64,000 nt of DNA from Pyropia yezoensis (GCA_009829735.1 CM020618.1:2168882-2232881), one strand, 5' to 3'; positions 30,138 through 42,388 are shown, numbered from the stretch's first letter. Numbers and translations are program-made. The notes: generated from the sequence alone by a model not told the origin.

Positions 30138-33100
30138 TCAATCCTCTTGTTCCGCATCCGTTGCGGATGAACTCGGCTCGTCCCGAGGGTCCTGGCTGGC
30201 CCCATCCTCTTGGTCCTCCTCCAAGTCCGACTCCAGAATCTTGCCGGCTCTGGCCACTGGAGTGCCCTCTATCCCGTTCCGTCGCGTGTAGGCACAGACA
30301 TCCGCGATGGGTAGCCGGTTTGAGGGTTCCCAGGTATCATCTGCCGGGTTAAAACCGAACCAGCGTACTCGCAGGTACAGGCGTCCGTCTCTCCAGGCAT
30401 GGTCCACAATCTTGACGTAGACATATTCCCGGCCTTCTTCTTGGGATAGCCAGGGTACTGCGGCCCGCTTGCGCCGGGTCAAGTCCCGTTGGCTTGGCGG
30501 TGGAGCTCGGGTGACATGGTCGCTGCTCACGCGGTACGGGGAGCCATCCACGTCTAGAAGAAAGGTCCAACCGTCCGTATTCAGGATCTCATAAGGTCCA
30601 TCCGTCTTCGAGTCCAGCTTCCCCCGGGTCTTGCTATGGTTGTCCACAAAAACCCAGTCGCCACCACCCAGTTCCTTGTTCTTTTCCCGAACGCCCTTGT
30701 CATAGCCCCGCTTGTATCGCTCCTGGGTCTTCGAGATTGACTCCTTGACTCTTGGGAGCAGGAGCTTCAGTTGTTCCAGGAACTCATCCTTTGCCTTGGG
30801 ACCTGACTTCAGTGCAGGCTGGAGACCGTCTGGTATTCTTTCCAGGGAGAAGTTGGTCAGCCGCCTTGGGGTGACAAAGTCGAGTGGAGCGACCCCCGTT
30901 GTCCGGTGAACTCGGGAGTTGTAGGCTAGAGTGAGGACAGCCAGGAGCTCGTCCCAGTCTTCTTGGTGCTCCTCCACGTAGTGCCGTAGCATGTCTACTA
31001 GAGTCCGGTTGAATCGTTCCACCTGGCCGTTCGTTTGAGGGTGGTACGTCGTAGTGTACAAGTTCTTGATGCCCATCAGGTCACAGACTCCTTGGAAGAA
31101 CAGGGATGCAAACTGGGGACCGTTGTCGGTTAAGACGGAGTCTGGAGGGCCGTAGGCAGCTATCCAGTACTCGCAGAAGGCTGACGTGACATCCAGAGCC
31201 GTGATGGTCCTCAGCGGGATTGCTCGAGTGAACTTGGAGAACCGGTCACATATAATGAGCAGGTATATGTTGCCACTGGATGTTTCAGGTAGGGGCCCCA
31301 GGATGTTCATGCTTAAGCTTGCAAAGGGCTCCGCCGCAGGGAATAGGCGTAGCTTAGAAGTCTTCTTCCTCTGGGACAACCGGTTCCTTGCACACGAAAC
31401 ACAAGCCTCCAGGTACTTATGGACGTCACTGGCCATGGTTTCCCAGTAATAGTGTCGTCTCATGGAAGCATACATCCGATTGATACCAGGATGTCCGGCC
31501 TGGGGAGACGAGTGCTCCAGGCGTAGGATGTCAGCTCGTAGGCCCCGGGGTACGTAGACTTGAGTGGCCCCATCGAAGGGTGACACCCGTACTAGGAGTC
31601 CGCCCGTAGACTCGGAGAAACGACTGTTCCGGTTCAGGTCCACTTGGTGGCGAAGCTCCAAGCATTGAGGATCCGTCAGTTGTGCCTCCAGCATCCGGTG
31701 AATGGTCACCGGTTGATGAGCTTCAGGTGTCTCATACAGGGGAGCATGCCAGCCACGTCCGACATTCGGGAGGATGAAGCAAGGTATTTCCTCCGGGATA
31801 GGACCGGTATCGGCTGCAGGAGTCTCCAGCCGGGACATGGTGTCGGCGCAGTGGTGCTCCCTCCCTGCTCTGGTGCACACCTTGTACTTGAACTCCGAAA
31901 GGCGTAGGCGCCACCGGGCGACCCTTCCTTGACTGCTGTCCATACATAGCAGCCACCTTAGGCTGGCGTGGTCCGTCCGGATGAGGAACTCTTGTCCTTC
32001 AAGATATGGCCGTAACAGGAAGCAAGCCCAGACGACTGCCAAGCACTCGCGCTCGGTCGTGGAATAGTTCTTCTCAGCTGGAGTTAAGACGCGACTGTAG
32101 TAGCCTATCGGGAGGAAGTGCCCATCAGATTGCTGCTGGAGTAGTGAGCACCCCACCTGGACGCCACAGGCATCCGTCTCCAGAACAAACTGGCCCTCCC
32201 GCTTGGGTAACGCCAGTACTGGAGTGGTGGTCAGGCGCTTCTTGAGCTCTTCGAAGGCCGCGGTCTGCTTCTCGTCGAACACCGGGAGTTGTGCGGGAAG
32301 CTTCTTGCTGGTCAGCTTGGTCAGTGGCCGGGCAATCAGAGCATAGTCCCGTACGAACCGGCGATAGACGTTGCACATACCCAGGAAGCTCTTGAGTTCC
32401 GTCTGGGTTTTGGGTTGCCGTGCATGCCGGAGGGCCTTGATGTTCTTCTCATTGACTCGGAGCTCCCCCGGACTCAGCACATGCCCCAGATACTCCACCT
32501 CAGTCTCAAACAGGTGGCACTTCTCGGCCTTGAGGGTAACTCCAGCCTTGGACAGGAGGGCCAGGACCTCCCGAAGGTGCTCCAGGTGTTCCGCTGGGGT
32601 CTTGGAGAAAACGATAATGTCATCCAGGTAGACCAAACATGTTCTCCACCTTAGCCCGGACAGGATGATGTCGATGGCTCTTTGGAAGGTCGCCGGAGCA
32701 TTGGTGAGACCAAAAGGAAGACGCTTGCACCGGAATAGTCCCAGGTGGCACGTGAAGGTGGTCTTGTCCTTGTCCTCGTCAGCCAGAGGGATCAGCCAGT
32801 AACCAGCATTACAATCCAGCGTCGAGAAGAGGGTGGCATCACCAAGAAAGTCGAGGCAATCATCCATCCGGGGTATCGGGTATACGTCCTTGACTGTCAT
32901 CTCGTTCAGGCGCCGGTAGTCAACGCAGAAACGGAAGTGACCGCCGGTTTTCGGGACGACTACCACCGGGAAAGCCCACTCGCCATCAGACGGCTCGATA
33001 ACATGCATCTTGAGCATCTTGTTAACCTGCTTCTCAATCTCATCCCGGCGATGAGGTCCGGCCCGATATGGTTGCATGTGCACTGGCTTAGCTTCCGGCT

Positions 33101-34097
33101 TGAGTTGAATCCGGTGTAGAGTGGCGTCCATCTTACCCAGCTCTCCCGACCACAGGTGCCGATATTCCTGGAGAAGCTTCTCCAATGCCTCCTTCAAGTC
33201 GGGAGGGACATTTTCTTGCTTGACCTTCGGCATCCCGGGTGGTGCTTGTTCGGGTTTCGGAGTAGCGCTGCCAGCCTGCTCTTGCTTCGGAGGTACGTCT
33301 AAGACCGTCAAGTTGGATGCCAGTTCTTGTTGCAGGTTCAGGAGGTCTTCCTTGCTCATAGCACGGGCGGGTCCCCGGTAAGGCTCTGCTGTACCAACTC
33401 GGGTGCCCTTGGCGAGGGTTATTGGCTTCCGGCTCACGTTGACGATTAGCACCGAGAACGGGGTGTGCCTTTCTACCTTCTTGTGATGTCCGTGGGCCAA
33501 GTATAACCGGTGTTTCGCCAGAAACTCCTTACGTCCGTAGATCAGGCATTGACCTGCAATCCGGGTCGTTACTTGAACCTTGGTCTCCGAGCGAGGAGGT
33601 AGGAGCACCGGTTTGAAGAGAGTCAAGGTAGAGGGTGGGATGCGTTCCCTCTTGCTCTTGGCTACACGAACCTTGGCGTCCAGATGTTCCAATACCGGTG
33701 ACACAAACCCATGGTTGAACTGGACCTTCCCTTCTCCGGGTAGGATGCTCTTGACATGCTGCTTCTGGAAGTCCCAGCCTAGGATGAGGGGGACTGATTG
33801 GGTCTTGACTACTAGAAAGGGAAAAGACATTGGTTCATTGTTGACATAGATGGCAACAGGAAGACGGCCAAGCGGTCGTAGGGTTTGACCCAAAGCGTCG
33901 ACGATATGGGTCCGGGTAGGCGCTCTCCAGGCATGTCGACGCCAGCCCGGAGGTAACAGGTTCTCAGTGATGACGCTTGGTCCGGCTCCCGTGTCAACCA
34001 CCGGCGTAACAGCTTGGGGGAGGCTATCCCCCACACGCATACGAGCATTAATCTTGAGGTTTTCTTTACGCAGGACGAGCAATGTCCCCTTGAACAC
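30138..34097 (-). CDS. pol: pol polyprotein of element B, copy 1, open throughout
   Basis: 1,319 open codons. Protease active site VVDTGAGPSVI near the start, RT with FCVDYRRLN and YLDDIIVFS, RNase H start FVLETDACGVQVG, integrase finger HPGINRMYASMRRHYYW ... CVSCARNR (HHCC), then the integrase core with VLTDNGPQF (Asp) and NGQVERFNR (Glu), and a chromodomain LRVRWFGFNPADDTWEPSNR. The first catalytic position reads SLSMNILGPLP: Asn (codon at 31305-31307) where elements A and C have Asp. The first start-like codon is GTG at 34097 and the frame is open upstream, so pol is probably entered by frameshift from gag, whose stop is about 130 bp away. Confidence 0.93.
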   Translation of the reverse strand: MFKGTLLVLRKENLKINARMRVGDSLPQAVTPVVDTGAGPSVITENLLPPGWRRHAWRAPTRTHIVDALGQTLRPLGRLPVAIYVNNEPMSFPFLVVKTQSVPLILGWDFQKQHVKSILPGEGKVQFNHGFVSPVLEHLDAKVRVAKSKRERIPPSTLTLFKPVLLPPRSETKVQVTTRIAGQCLIYGRKEFLAKHRLYLAHGHHKKVERHTPFSVLIVNVSRKPITLAKGTRVGTAEPYRGPARAMSKEDLLNLQQELASNLTVLDVPPKQEQAGSATPKPEQAPPGMPKVKQENVPPDLKEALEKLLQEYRHLWSGELGKMDATLHRIQLKPEAKPVHMQPYRAGPHRRDEIEKQVNKMLKMHVIEPSDGEWAFPVVVVPKTGGHFRFCVDYRRLNEMTVKDVYPIPRMDDCLDFLGDATLFSTLDCNAGYWLIPLADEDKDKTTFTCHLGLFRCKRLPFGLTNAPATFQRAIDIILSGLRWRTCLVYLDDIIVFSKTPAEHLEHLREVLALLSKAGVTLKAEKCHLFETEVEYLGHVLSPGELRVNEKNIKALRHARQPKTQTELKSFLGMCNVYRRFVRDYALIARPLTKLTSKKLPAQLPVFDEKQTAAFEELKKRLTTTPVLALPKREGQFVLETDACGVQVGCSLLQQQSDGHFLPIGYYSRVLTPAEKNYSTTERECLAVVWACFLLRPYLEGQEFLIRTDHASLRWLLCMDSSQGRVARWRLRLSEFKYKVCTRAGREHHCADTMSRLETPAADTGPIPEEIPCFILPNVGRGWHAPLYETPEAHQPVTIHRMLEAQLTDPQCLELRHQVDLNRNSRFSESTGGLLVRVSPFDGATQVYVPRGLRADILRLEHSSPQAGHPGINRMYASMRRHYYWETMASDVHKYLEACVSCARNRLSQRKKTSKLRLFPAAEPFASLSMNILGPLPETSSGNIYLLIICDRFSKFTRAIPLRTITALDVTSAFCEYWIAAYGPPDSVLTDNGPQFASLFFQGVCDLMGIKNLYTTTYHPQTNGQVERFNRTLVDMLRHYVEEHQEDWDELLAVLTLAYNSRVHRTTGVAPLDFVTPRRLTNFSLERIPDGLQPALKSGPKAKDEFLEQLKLLLPRVKESISKTQERYKRGYDKGVREKNKELGGGDWVFVDNHSKTRGKLDSKTDGPYEILNTDGWTFLLDVDGSPYRVSSDHVTRAPPPSQRDLTRRKRAAVPWLSQEEGREYVYVKIVDHAWRDGRLYLRVRWFGFNPADDTWEPSNRLPIADVCAYTRRNGIEGTPVARAGKILESDLEEDQEDGASQDPRDEPSSSATDAEQED

Positions 34098-34225
34098 ACA
34101 GGGTGTCCAGGCGGCTACCGGTTGAGCAGGTAACCGCCGTCTTTTCTCCCGGCACGCAAGGGGAGAACAGGTAGAAGTACCCTGCCGTCGGAGATTCGGG
34201 AAGACACTTGGGGAGAGCGCCTGCC

Positions 34226-35986
34226 CTACTCGTTTCCCGGGTCCGAGGAGTCCTTAGAGGTTTCGGTCTCCAGGTCAAAGTCCGTAGGAGCTTCCCTTGC
34301 CAGAGCCTCCGTGATGCTCTGTAAGGTTGCCACTCGGATTGCGTGTAACTGTGCCTGGTCCATCTTGGAGGGTGCTCGCCGGTCAGCCCAGTTGACCGCC
34401 TTTGCAAACACCAGTCCTTGACGCTTGAGTTTCTCCTGGAGGTCCTTGGGAATGGTCGGGCACTGGTAGGACATGTGATCCTCCTTCTGGCACAGCCAAC
34501 AAGACCGGAACCGCTGGTTCTTGACTTGCTTGGGGGCGACCAGGGATGGTTGCTCCTTAGAAACGAAGCCGCCCCACTTGTCCCCTGACCCCATGGGTGA
34601 GGCCTCGCCAACTGCGAGTACTGGTACAGGGCTATCACCTCCCTTATACTTGTCGGGTCCGGGTCGAACTCGCGACAACGGCTTGGGAGTTGATACCATG
34701 GGAGCTGGAGGGCCCTGGCTTGCCCGGTACTTGCCCTGGGTGTAGGCCATCAACTGCTGGAAGGTATGTTCTTGATGTTCCTGGTTTGTAGTTCTCCGCA
34801 TCCACTTGAAGATATTCAGGAAGCCTTTCCGAGAAGATCATCTTGAGCCTGTCCTCAGGGTAAACGTTGCCACAAGCATCGCTCATCTCCCGGACACGAC
34901 GGGCGAACGCCTCTGGAGTCTCTTGTCTTTCCATGGTTGCCCGGTTCAGCCTGCCGACTGCTTCACGCAGAGAGTCCGCGTCAGCGTAGTTGGACAGGAG
35001 CCAGTTGACCGCCTCCGGATAACTCGCGACGGTACGTCCGACAATGTGTCCGGCAGAGTCTGGTAGAACCTGTGCAAACCGCTGTTCCGCTTCTCCGGTC
35101 ATGAAGTTAACCAGGAGGTAGAGAGCCTTGCCCTCGGACACATCGTTGTCATTGCATGCCTTGACAAACCGGCGCAGGAAGGCAAAGATAAGCGCCGGTC
35201 TCTTCCCGGAAAACTTAGGATGTCCCCGAAGCTCGGCTGCATTCGCCGGTTCAGGGACGCCATCTTCTTGGCCATCTTCCGGGTGTAACCTTGGTCTTGG
35301 TTCTCCAGCCGGTAGTTACCCCAATACGTGACCTTGTTCAGGGTGGCATCTCCCACTTGGTGGGCAGGGAAGTCAAACTCGACTAAGCCTGCGCCGGGTG
35401 GGACCGGGAGATGCATCCCAATCATATCCCCCTCAGAGCTGGAGGAACTGGTCTCGCTGGTGCTAGAGCGACGGCGATGACGCCGACGCCTTCGGCTGCT
35501 CCGGTTACCGGTCTTGGAGCTCCCCGCCCCATAGGATGCAAGGGGGAAGAAAAGCTTGGCCGGTCCCAGGAGTCGAGGTCTCAGGGAGACCCGTAGAACC
35601 AGTCACAACGGTGCCTCTGGCATCGCTAGTGCCCACAGGAAGAGGTGTATACACCCAGCTGCCATGTGTGGGTCCAGGAGTAAACACACCAGGTGCTATC
35701 CCTGGAGGTTGAGGAGTAGAACCGACAGGAGGGAGACGTCTGCTGCGAGCGGACTCAAACGCCGTTGACCCCGGGTGGCTCCCACAGGAGGAACAGCCGG
35801 AGGAACGGGAGCAGGTGGTGCTTGGCCGCCTGTGGACTCCAGTCCGCTACCGGATGTCACACCCAGGTCTGCTTCACCCGTAGGGAGAACGCCGGGTTGG
35901 GCACCGTCTCCCGCGGTGACCAGGGATGCGTCAAGGGACGCGGGGTCTACCCCTTCGGGCACCGTCGTGCCAGGAAGGGTAGCCAT
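34226..35986 (-). pseudogene. gag: Gag of element B, copy 1, several 1-nt indels
   Basis: Same protein as the intact copy at 42517-44277, from ATG 35986 (MATLPGTTVPEG) to the CCHC knuckle and stop. Compared with copy 2 the frame is broken by single-base gains and losses (for example near 34711, 34787, 35236, 35383, 35542 and 35772), nearly all in homopolymer or dinucleotide runs. That pattern points to uncorrected sequence near the assembly gap rather than evolved decay. Confidence 0.85.
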
Positions 35987-36174
35987 GTTGGTCTCTTGAC
36001 AGCCACAGTCCAGTTGCCTGCGTGTCCAAAGATCGCCAGACCACAAGAGAGGGGTTGGAGAGCCAGGAATGGGATTCCCGTGAACGGGTGCAATAATTCC
36101 CAAACCACAGAAAAAGACAGAACAGGAACAACCCAACCGCTGCTCCCAAATGTCTCTTCTCAACACTCCAATCA

Positions 36175-36192
36175 TCCCCTGCTGCTCCACCA
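36175..36192 (-). promoter_or_regulatory. Primer-binding site of element B copy 1
   Basis: Minus strand TGGTGGAGCAGCAGGGGA, four bases from the middle LTR, identical to the sites at 44468-44485 and 19745-19762. Confidence 0.75.
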
Positions 36193-36196
36193 AATA

Positions 36197-36323
36197 TGTG
36201 GTATAAAAACTCGATCCTCTCAGACACGTGTCAATATCCTCGGGGAAAGGGACAGGTAACACAGAAAGGGGAACTACGAGAATGGTATGCCTGTTGCCTC
36301 ACGTGCCTGCTCGCAGAGCAAAC
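36197..36323 (-). repeat. LTR 2 of element B, truncated by the gap
   Basis: First 127 bp of the LTR (TGTGGTATAAAAACTCG ...), then Ns. It would serve as the 5' LTR of copy 1 and the 3' LTR of copy 2. Confidence 0.85.
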
Positions 36324-36823
36324 NNNNNNNNNNNNNNNNNNNNNNNNNNNNNNNNNNNNNNNNNNNNNNNNNNNNNNNNNNNNNNNNNNNNNNNNNNNNN
36401 NNNNNNNNNNNNNNNNNNNNNNNNNNNNNNNNNNNNNNNNNNNNNNNNNNNNNNNNNNNNNNNNNNNNNNNNNNNNNNNNNNNNNNNNNNNNNNNNNNNN
36501 NNNNNNNNNNNNNNNNNNNNNNNNNNNNNNNNNNNNNNNNNNNNNNNNNNNNNNNNNNNNNNNNNNNNNNNNNNNNNNNNNNNNNNNNNNNNNNNNNNNN
36601 NNNNNNNNNNNNNNNNNNNNNNNNNNNNNNNNNNNNNNNNNNNNNNNNNNNNNNNNNNNNNNNNNNNNNNNNNNNNNNNNNNNNNNNNNNNNNNNNNNNN
36701 NNNNNNNNNNNNNNNNNNNNNNNNNNNNNNNNNNNNNNNNNNNNNNNNNNNNNNNNNNNNNNNNNNNNNNNNNNNNNNNNNNNNNNNNNNNNNNNNNNNN
36801 NNNNNNNNNNNNNNNNNNNNNNN
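36324..36823. other. Assembly gap, exactly 500 Ns
   Basis: Placeholder gap of unknown true length. By comparison with copy 1 it hides the remaining LTR, the polypurine tract and the first part of the copy 2 antisense ORF, about 1.28 kb. Frames crossing it are meaningless. Confidence 0.99.
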
Positions 36824-38285
36824 AGCAAGGCGAGCGACGCGGCCGTCAGCGTGAACTTCCTCGTGAGCTGCAACCATCAGGAGTTCTGGAAGCTGGATAA
36901 GGCTAACCGGCGGCGTACTACCCCAAGGTCATCCCGCAGCAGCAGGAAGTCGAAGATCCCGGTCGGGTTTGCTCCTTCCAGCATCCCGTTCACCTGGTAC
37001 TTCTTGGACGCCTTGACTCAGGCGTCGATCAAGGGCTTCTTCCACTCGATCCGTACATGATGTACACGTCCGAGATGACAGTCTTGGCGGCCAACCACTG
37101 GCTTCACGAGGTCTTGGTGTCCAACCGGCTTTGGTTTCTCCCTGACCTCCTGATGGTCTGGATTGTCGACAAGTTGACCGTCGACTTCCTGTGCAGCCAG
37201 GACGAAGAGTACAAGGGGCTTTTCCAGGCGATGATTGACTTCCGGCGTCTGGTGCCGGTGCATGACCGGAACTTCTTGAACGCGATTGCCGACCACAACC
37301 GCCCGCGTCGGGATGGCTTCGGTTGGGTGCAGGTGGTCTACCAGTCTTCTCCGGCCAAGGTGCAGCTGGCGACGCCGCTTCCGGCGTGGCCGCAGCTAGG
37401 TAGCTTTCCTGCCCCGGCCGCCCTTGATCTTCTGCCAGTTGGGCCGCCGGTGCAGGAGTCGGGATGGGCCGCGGCGGTCGGTCGGGCGTCTGCGGCGGCT
37501 CCGCTTCCTCCTGTTGCACCTGTCGCCCCGGTGGCCTCGCCTGAACCGTTGCCGGCGCGTTCACGCCCTGTTCCGGCTGTGCCGGTACTTCAAGCTCCTC
37601 CGGCACCGCGCCTGTCTGCGGCGAGTCTGGGGGTGACCGTGCGGTCGCCTACCACTCCGGCCGCTCCGCCTCGGACGCCTTCTTCCAACGCCGGCGGCGC
37701 TGTGCCTCCGCTGGAGTTGGGTACTCCGGCTTCGGGGCCGTTGTGGACCGTCCGGTGGTGTCATCCTCGGGGCGGTTCGAGATTCCGGCGCCTACTCTGC
37801 GCCTTACCCGCTTCCGGGTGCCTGACTGGTACCTGAACTAAGGTGGCCCGACATGCGACCAGTACGACGTCGGTATGATTGAAGACCAGCTGGGTCGTCT
37901 TCCGGTGCAGGTTGAGGGCGTCGGGTCTTCCCTGGTGCTGGGCACTTACGCCAGCGTCTTGAACAACGTGGTTGACCGGGTGTTTGCTTGCGCGGACAGC
38001 GGCCAGATGTCGAACAGCCCGGTGGTTGGCGAACTTCTGGCGACCTTGACGCGGCATGGCTTGGCCCAGCAGTGGTCAGAAACCTTCACTGGCTTCCAGG
38101 GGCGCCGACGGGCATATCTGGATGAGCGGGAGCCCCCGGCAACTACCGGTACTACTCCGATGGCGTCATACCGGGATGCACCGCGTCCACCGCACTACGT
38201 CATCCCGTCTTCCTCCGGTTCCCGTCGTGCCGCGGAGGCAGCGCTGGAGGACACTCCCGCGGCTCAGCGTCCGCGCCGGGAGTAG
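36824..38285 (+). pseudogene. Antisense extra ORF of element B, copy 2, truncated by the gap
   Basis: Same protein as 27874-29992 from FLVSCNHQEFW to the stop. It has several 1-nt indels in the first kilobase after the gap (near 36855, 36910, 36953, 37053 and 37735) and a TAA at 37839-37841 where copy 1 reads CAA. From 37875 to the end the frame is open and identical to copy 1. Confidence 0.85.
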
Positions 38286-38430
38286 TAGTTGGAGGCAAGG
38301 AGGGTGAGGGTCTTGGGAGGAGCGAGGAGGGAAGAGGCGGAGAGAAGGGTTGCCCGAGCGGGTGCTTGTTTTCCTTGATTGTTCCATGCTTGTATTGCGT
38401 GTTCTCCCTGATATACCCGTTCCCTTCTTC

Positions 38431-41400
38431 TCAATCCTCTTGTTCCGCATCCGTTGCGGATGAACTCGGCTCGTCCCGAGGGTCCTGGCTGGCCCCATCC
38501 TCTTGGTCCTCCTCCAAGTCCGACTCCAGAATCTTGCCGGCTCTGGCCACTGGAGTGCCCTCTATCCCGTTCCGTCGCGTGTAGGCACAGACATCCGCGA
38601 TGGGTAGCCGGTTTGAGGGTTCCCAGGTATCATCTGCCGGGTTAAAACCGAACCAGCGTACTCGCAGGTACAGGCGTCCGTCTCTCCAGGCATGGTCCAC
38701 AATCTTGACGTAGACATATTCCCGGCCTTCTTCTTGGGATAGCCAGGGTACTGCGGCCCGCTTGCGCCGGGTCAAGTCCCGTTGGCTTGGCGGTGGAGCT
38801 CGGGTGACATGGTCGCTGCTCACGCGGTACGGGGAGCCATCCACGTCTAGAAGAAAGGTCCAACCGTCCGTATTCAGGATCTCATAAGGTCCATCCGTCT
38901 TCGAGTCCAGCTTCCCCCGGGTCTTGCTATGGTTGTCCACAAAAACCCAGTCGCCACCACCCAGTTCCTTGTTCTTTTCCCGAACGCCCTTGTCATAGCC
39001 CCGCTTGTATCGCTCCTGGGTCTTCGAGATTGACTCCTTGACTCTTGGGAGCAGGAGCTTCAGTTGTTCCAGGAACTCATCCTTTGCCTTGGGACCTGAC
39101 TTCAGTGCAGGCTGGAGACCGTCTGGTATTCTTTCCAGGGAGAAGTTGGTCAGCCGCCTTGGGGTGACAAAGTCGAGTGGAGCGACCCCCGTTGTCCGGT
39201 GAACTCGGGAGTTGTAGGCTAGAGTGAGGACAGCCAGGAGCTCGTCCCAGTCTTCTTGGTGCTCCTCCACGTAGTGCCGTAGCATGTCTACTAGAGTCCG
39301 GTTGAATCGTTCCACCTGGCCGTTCGTTTGAGGGTGGTACGTCGTAGTGTACAAGTTCTTGATGCCCATCAGGTCACAGACTCCTTGGAAGAACAGGATG
39401 CAAACTGGGACCGTTGTCGGTTAAGACGGAGTCTGGAGGGCCGTAGGCAGCTATCCAGTACTCGCAGAAGGCTGACGTGACATCCAGAGCCGTGATGGTC
39501 CTCAGCGGGATTGCTCGAGTGAACTTGGAGAACCGGTCACATATAATGAGCAGGTATATGTTGCCACTGGATGTTTCAGGTAGGGGCCCCAGGATGTTCA
39601 TGCTTAAGCTTGCAAAGGGCTCCGCCGCAGGGAATAGGCGTAGCTTAGAAGTCTTCTTCCTCTGGGACAACCGGTTCCTTGCACACGAAACACAAGCCTC
39701 CAGGTACTTATGGACGTCACTGGCCATGGTTTCCCAGTAATAGTGTCGTCTCATGGAAGCATACATCCGATTGATACCAGGATGTCCGGCCTGGGGAGAC
39801 GAGTGCTCCAGGCGTAGGATGTCAGCTCGTAGGCCCCGGGGTACGTAGACTTGAGTGGCCCCATCGAAGGGTGACACCCGTACTAGGAGTCCGCCCGTAG
39901 ACTCGGAGAAACGACTGTTCCGGTTCAGGTCCACTTGGTGGCGAAGCTCCAAGCATTGAGGATCCGTCAGTTGTGCCTCCAGCATCCGGTGAATGGTCAC
40001 CGGTTGATGAGCTTCAGGTGTCTCATACAGGGGAGCATGCCAGCCACGTCCGACATTCGGGAGGATGAAGCAAGGTATTTCCTCCGGGATAGGACCGGTA
40101 TCGGCTGCAGGAGTCTCCAGCCGGGACATGGTGTCGGCGCAGTGGTGCTCCCTCCCTGCTCTGGTGCACACCTTGTACTTGAACTCCGAAAGGCGTAGGC
40201 GCCACCGGGCGACCCTTCCTTGACTGCTGTCCATACATAGCAGCCACCTTAGGCTGGCGTGGTCCGTCCGGATGAGGAACTCTTGTCCTTCAAGATATGG
40301 CCGTAACAGGAAGCAAGCCCAGACGACTGCCAAGCACTCGCGCTCGGTCGTGGAATAGTTCTTCTCAGCTGGAGTTAAGACGCGACTGTAGTAGCCTATC
40401 GGGAGGAAGTGCCCATCAGATTGCTGCTGGAGTAGTGAGCACCCCACCTGGACGCCACAGGCATCCGTCTCCAGAACAAACTGGCCCTCCCGCTTGGGTA
40501 ACGCCAGTACTGGAGTGGTGGTCAGGCGCTTCTTGAGCTCTTCGAAGGCCGCGGTCTGCTTCTCGTCGAACACCGGGAGTTGTGCGGGAAGCTTCTTGCT
40601 GGTCAGCTTGGTCAGTGGCCGGGCAATCAGAGCATAGTCCCGTACGAACCGGCGATAGACGTTGCACATACCCAGGAAGCTCTTGAGTTCCGTCTGGGTT
40701 TTGGGTTGCCGTGCATGCCGGAGGGCCTTGATGTTCTTCTCATTGACTCGGAGCTCCCCCGGACTCAGCACATGCCCCAGATACTCCACCTCAGTCTCAA
40801 ACAGGTGGCACTTCTCGGCCTTGAGGGTAACTCCAGCCTTGGACAGGAGGGCCAGGACCTCCCGAAGGTGCTCCAGGTGTTCCGCTGGGGTCTTGGAGAA
40901 AACGATAATGTCATCCAGGTAGACCAAACATGTTCTCCACCTTAGCCCGGACAGGATGATGTCGATGGCTCTTTGGAAGGTCGCCGGAGCATTGGTGAGA
41001 CCAAAAGGAAGACGCTTGCACCGGAATAGTCCCAGGTGGCACGTGAAGGTGGTCTTGTCCTTGTCCTCGTCAGCCAGAGGGATCAGCCAGTAACCAGCAT
41101 TACAATCCAGCGTCGAGAAGAGGGTGGCATCACCAAGAAAGTCGAGGCAATCATCCATCCGGGGTATCGGGTATACGTCCTTGACTGTCATCTCGTTCAG
41201 GCGCCGGTAGTCAACGCAGAAACGGAAGTGACCGCCGGTTTTCGGGACGACTACCACCGGGAAAGCCCACTCGCCATCAGACGGCTCGATAACATGCATC
41301 TTGAGCATCTTGTTAACCTGCTTCTCAATCTCATCCCGGCGATGAGGTCCGGCCCGATATGGTTGCATGTGCACTGGCTTAGCTTCCGGCTTGAGTTGAA

Positions 41401-42388
41401 TCCGGTGTAGAGTGGCGTCCATCTTACCCAGCTCTCCCGACCACAGGTGCCGATATTCCTGGAGAAGCTTCTCCAATGCCTCCTTCAAGTCGGGAGGGAC
41501 ATTTTCTTGCTTGACCTTCGGCATCCCGGGTGGTGCTTGTTCGGGTTTCGGAGTAGCGCTGCCAGCCTGCTCTTGCTTCGGAGGTACGTCTAAGACCGTC
41601 AAGTTGGATGCCAGTTCTTGTTGCAGGTTCAGGAGGTCTTCCTTGCTCATAGCACGGGCGGGTCCCCGGTAAGGCTCTGCTGTACCAACTCGGGTGCCCT
41701 TGGCGAGGGTTATTGGCTTCCGGCTCACGTTGACGATTAGCACCGAGAACGGGGTGTGCCTTTCTACCTTCTTGTGATGTCCGTGGGCCAAGTATAACCG
41801 GTGTTTCGCCAGAAACTCCTTACGTCCGTAGATCAGGCATTGACCTGCAATCCGGGTCGTTACTTGAACCTTGGTCTCCGAGCGAGGAGGTAGGAGCACC
41901 GGTTTGAAGAGAGTCAAGGTAGAGGGTGGGATGCGTTCCCTCTTGCTCTTGGCTACACGAACCTTGGCGTCCAGATGTTCCAATACCGGTGACACAAACC
42001 CATGGTTGAACTGGACCTTCCCTTCTCCGGGTAGGATGCTCTTGACATGCTGCTTCTGGAAGTCCCAGCCTAGGATGAGGGGGACTGATTGGGTCTTGAC
42101 TACTAGAAAGGGAAAAGACATTGGTTCATTGTTGACATAGATGGCAACAGGAAGACGGCCAAGCGGTCGTAGGGTTTGACCCAAAGCGTCGACGATATGG
42201 GTCCGGGTAGGCGCTCTCCAGGCATGTCGACGCCAGCCCGGAGGTAACAGGTTCTCAGTGATGACGCTTGGTCCGGCTCCCGTGTCAACCACCGGCGTAA
42301 CAGCTTGGGGGAGGCTATCCCCCACACGCATACGAGCATTAATCTTGAGGTTTTCTTTACGCAGGACGAGCAATGTCCCCTTGAACAC
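38431..42388 (-). pseudogene. pol: pol of element B, copy 2, one local frameshift
   Basis: Nearly identical to 30138-34097, including protease DTGA, YLDD RT, integrase with Asn at the first catalytic position, and the chromodomain. Two single-G losses about 15 bp apart, near 39397 and 39410, break the integrase frame just after DNGP. Copy 1 has one more G in both runs, so the break may be a sequencing artefact. Confidence 0.9.

Noticed and set aside
36196-37060. Open frames running through the N gap
   Set aside because: Ns cannot be translated; the true sequence there is unknown.
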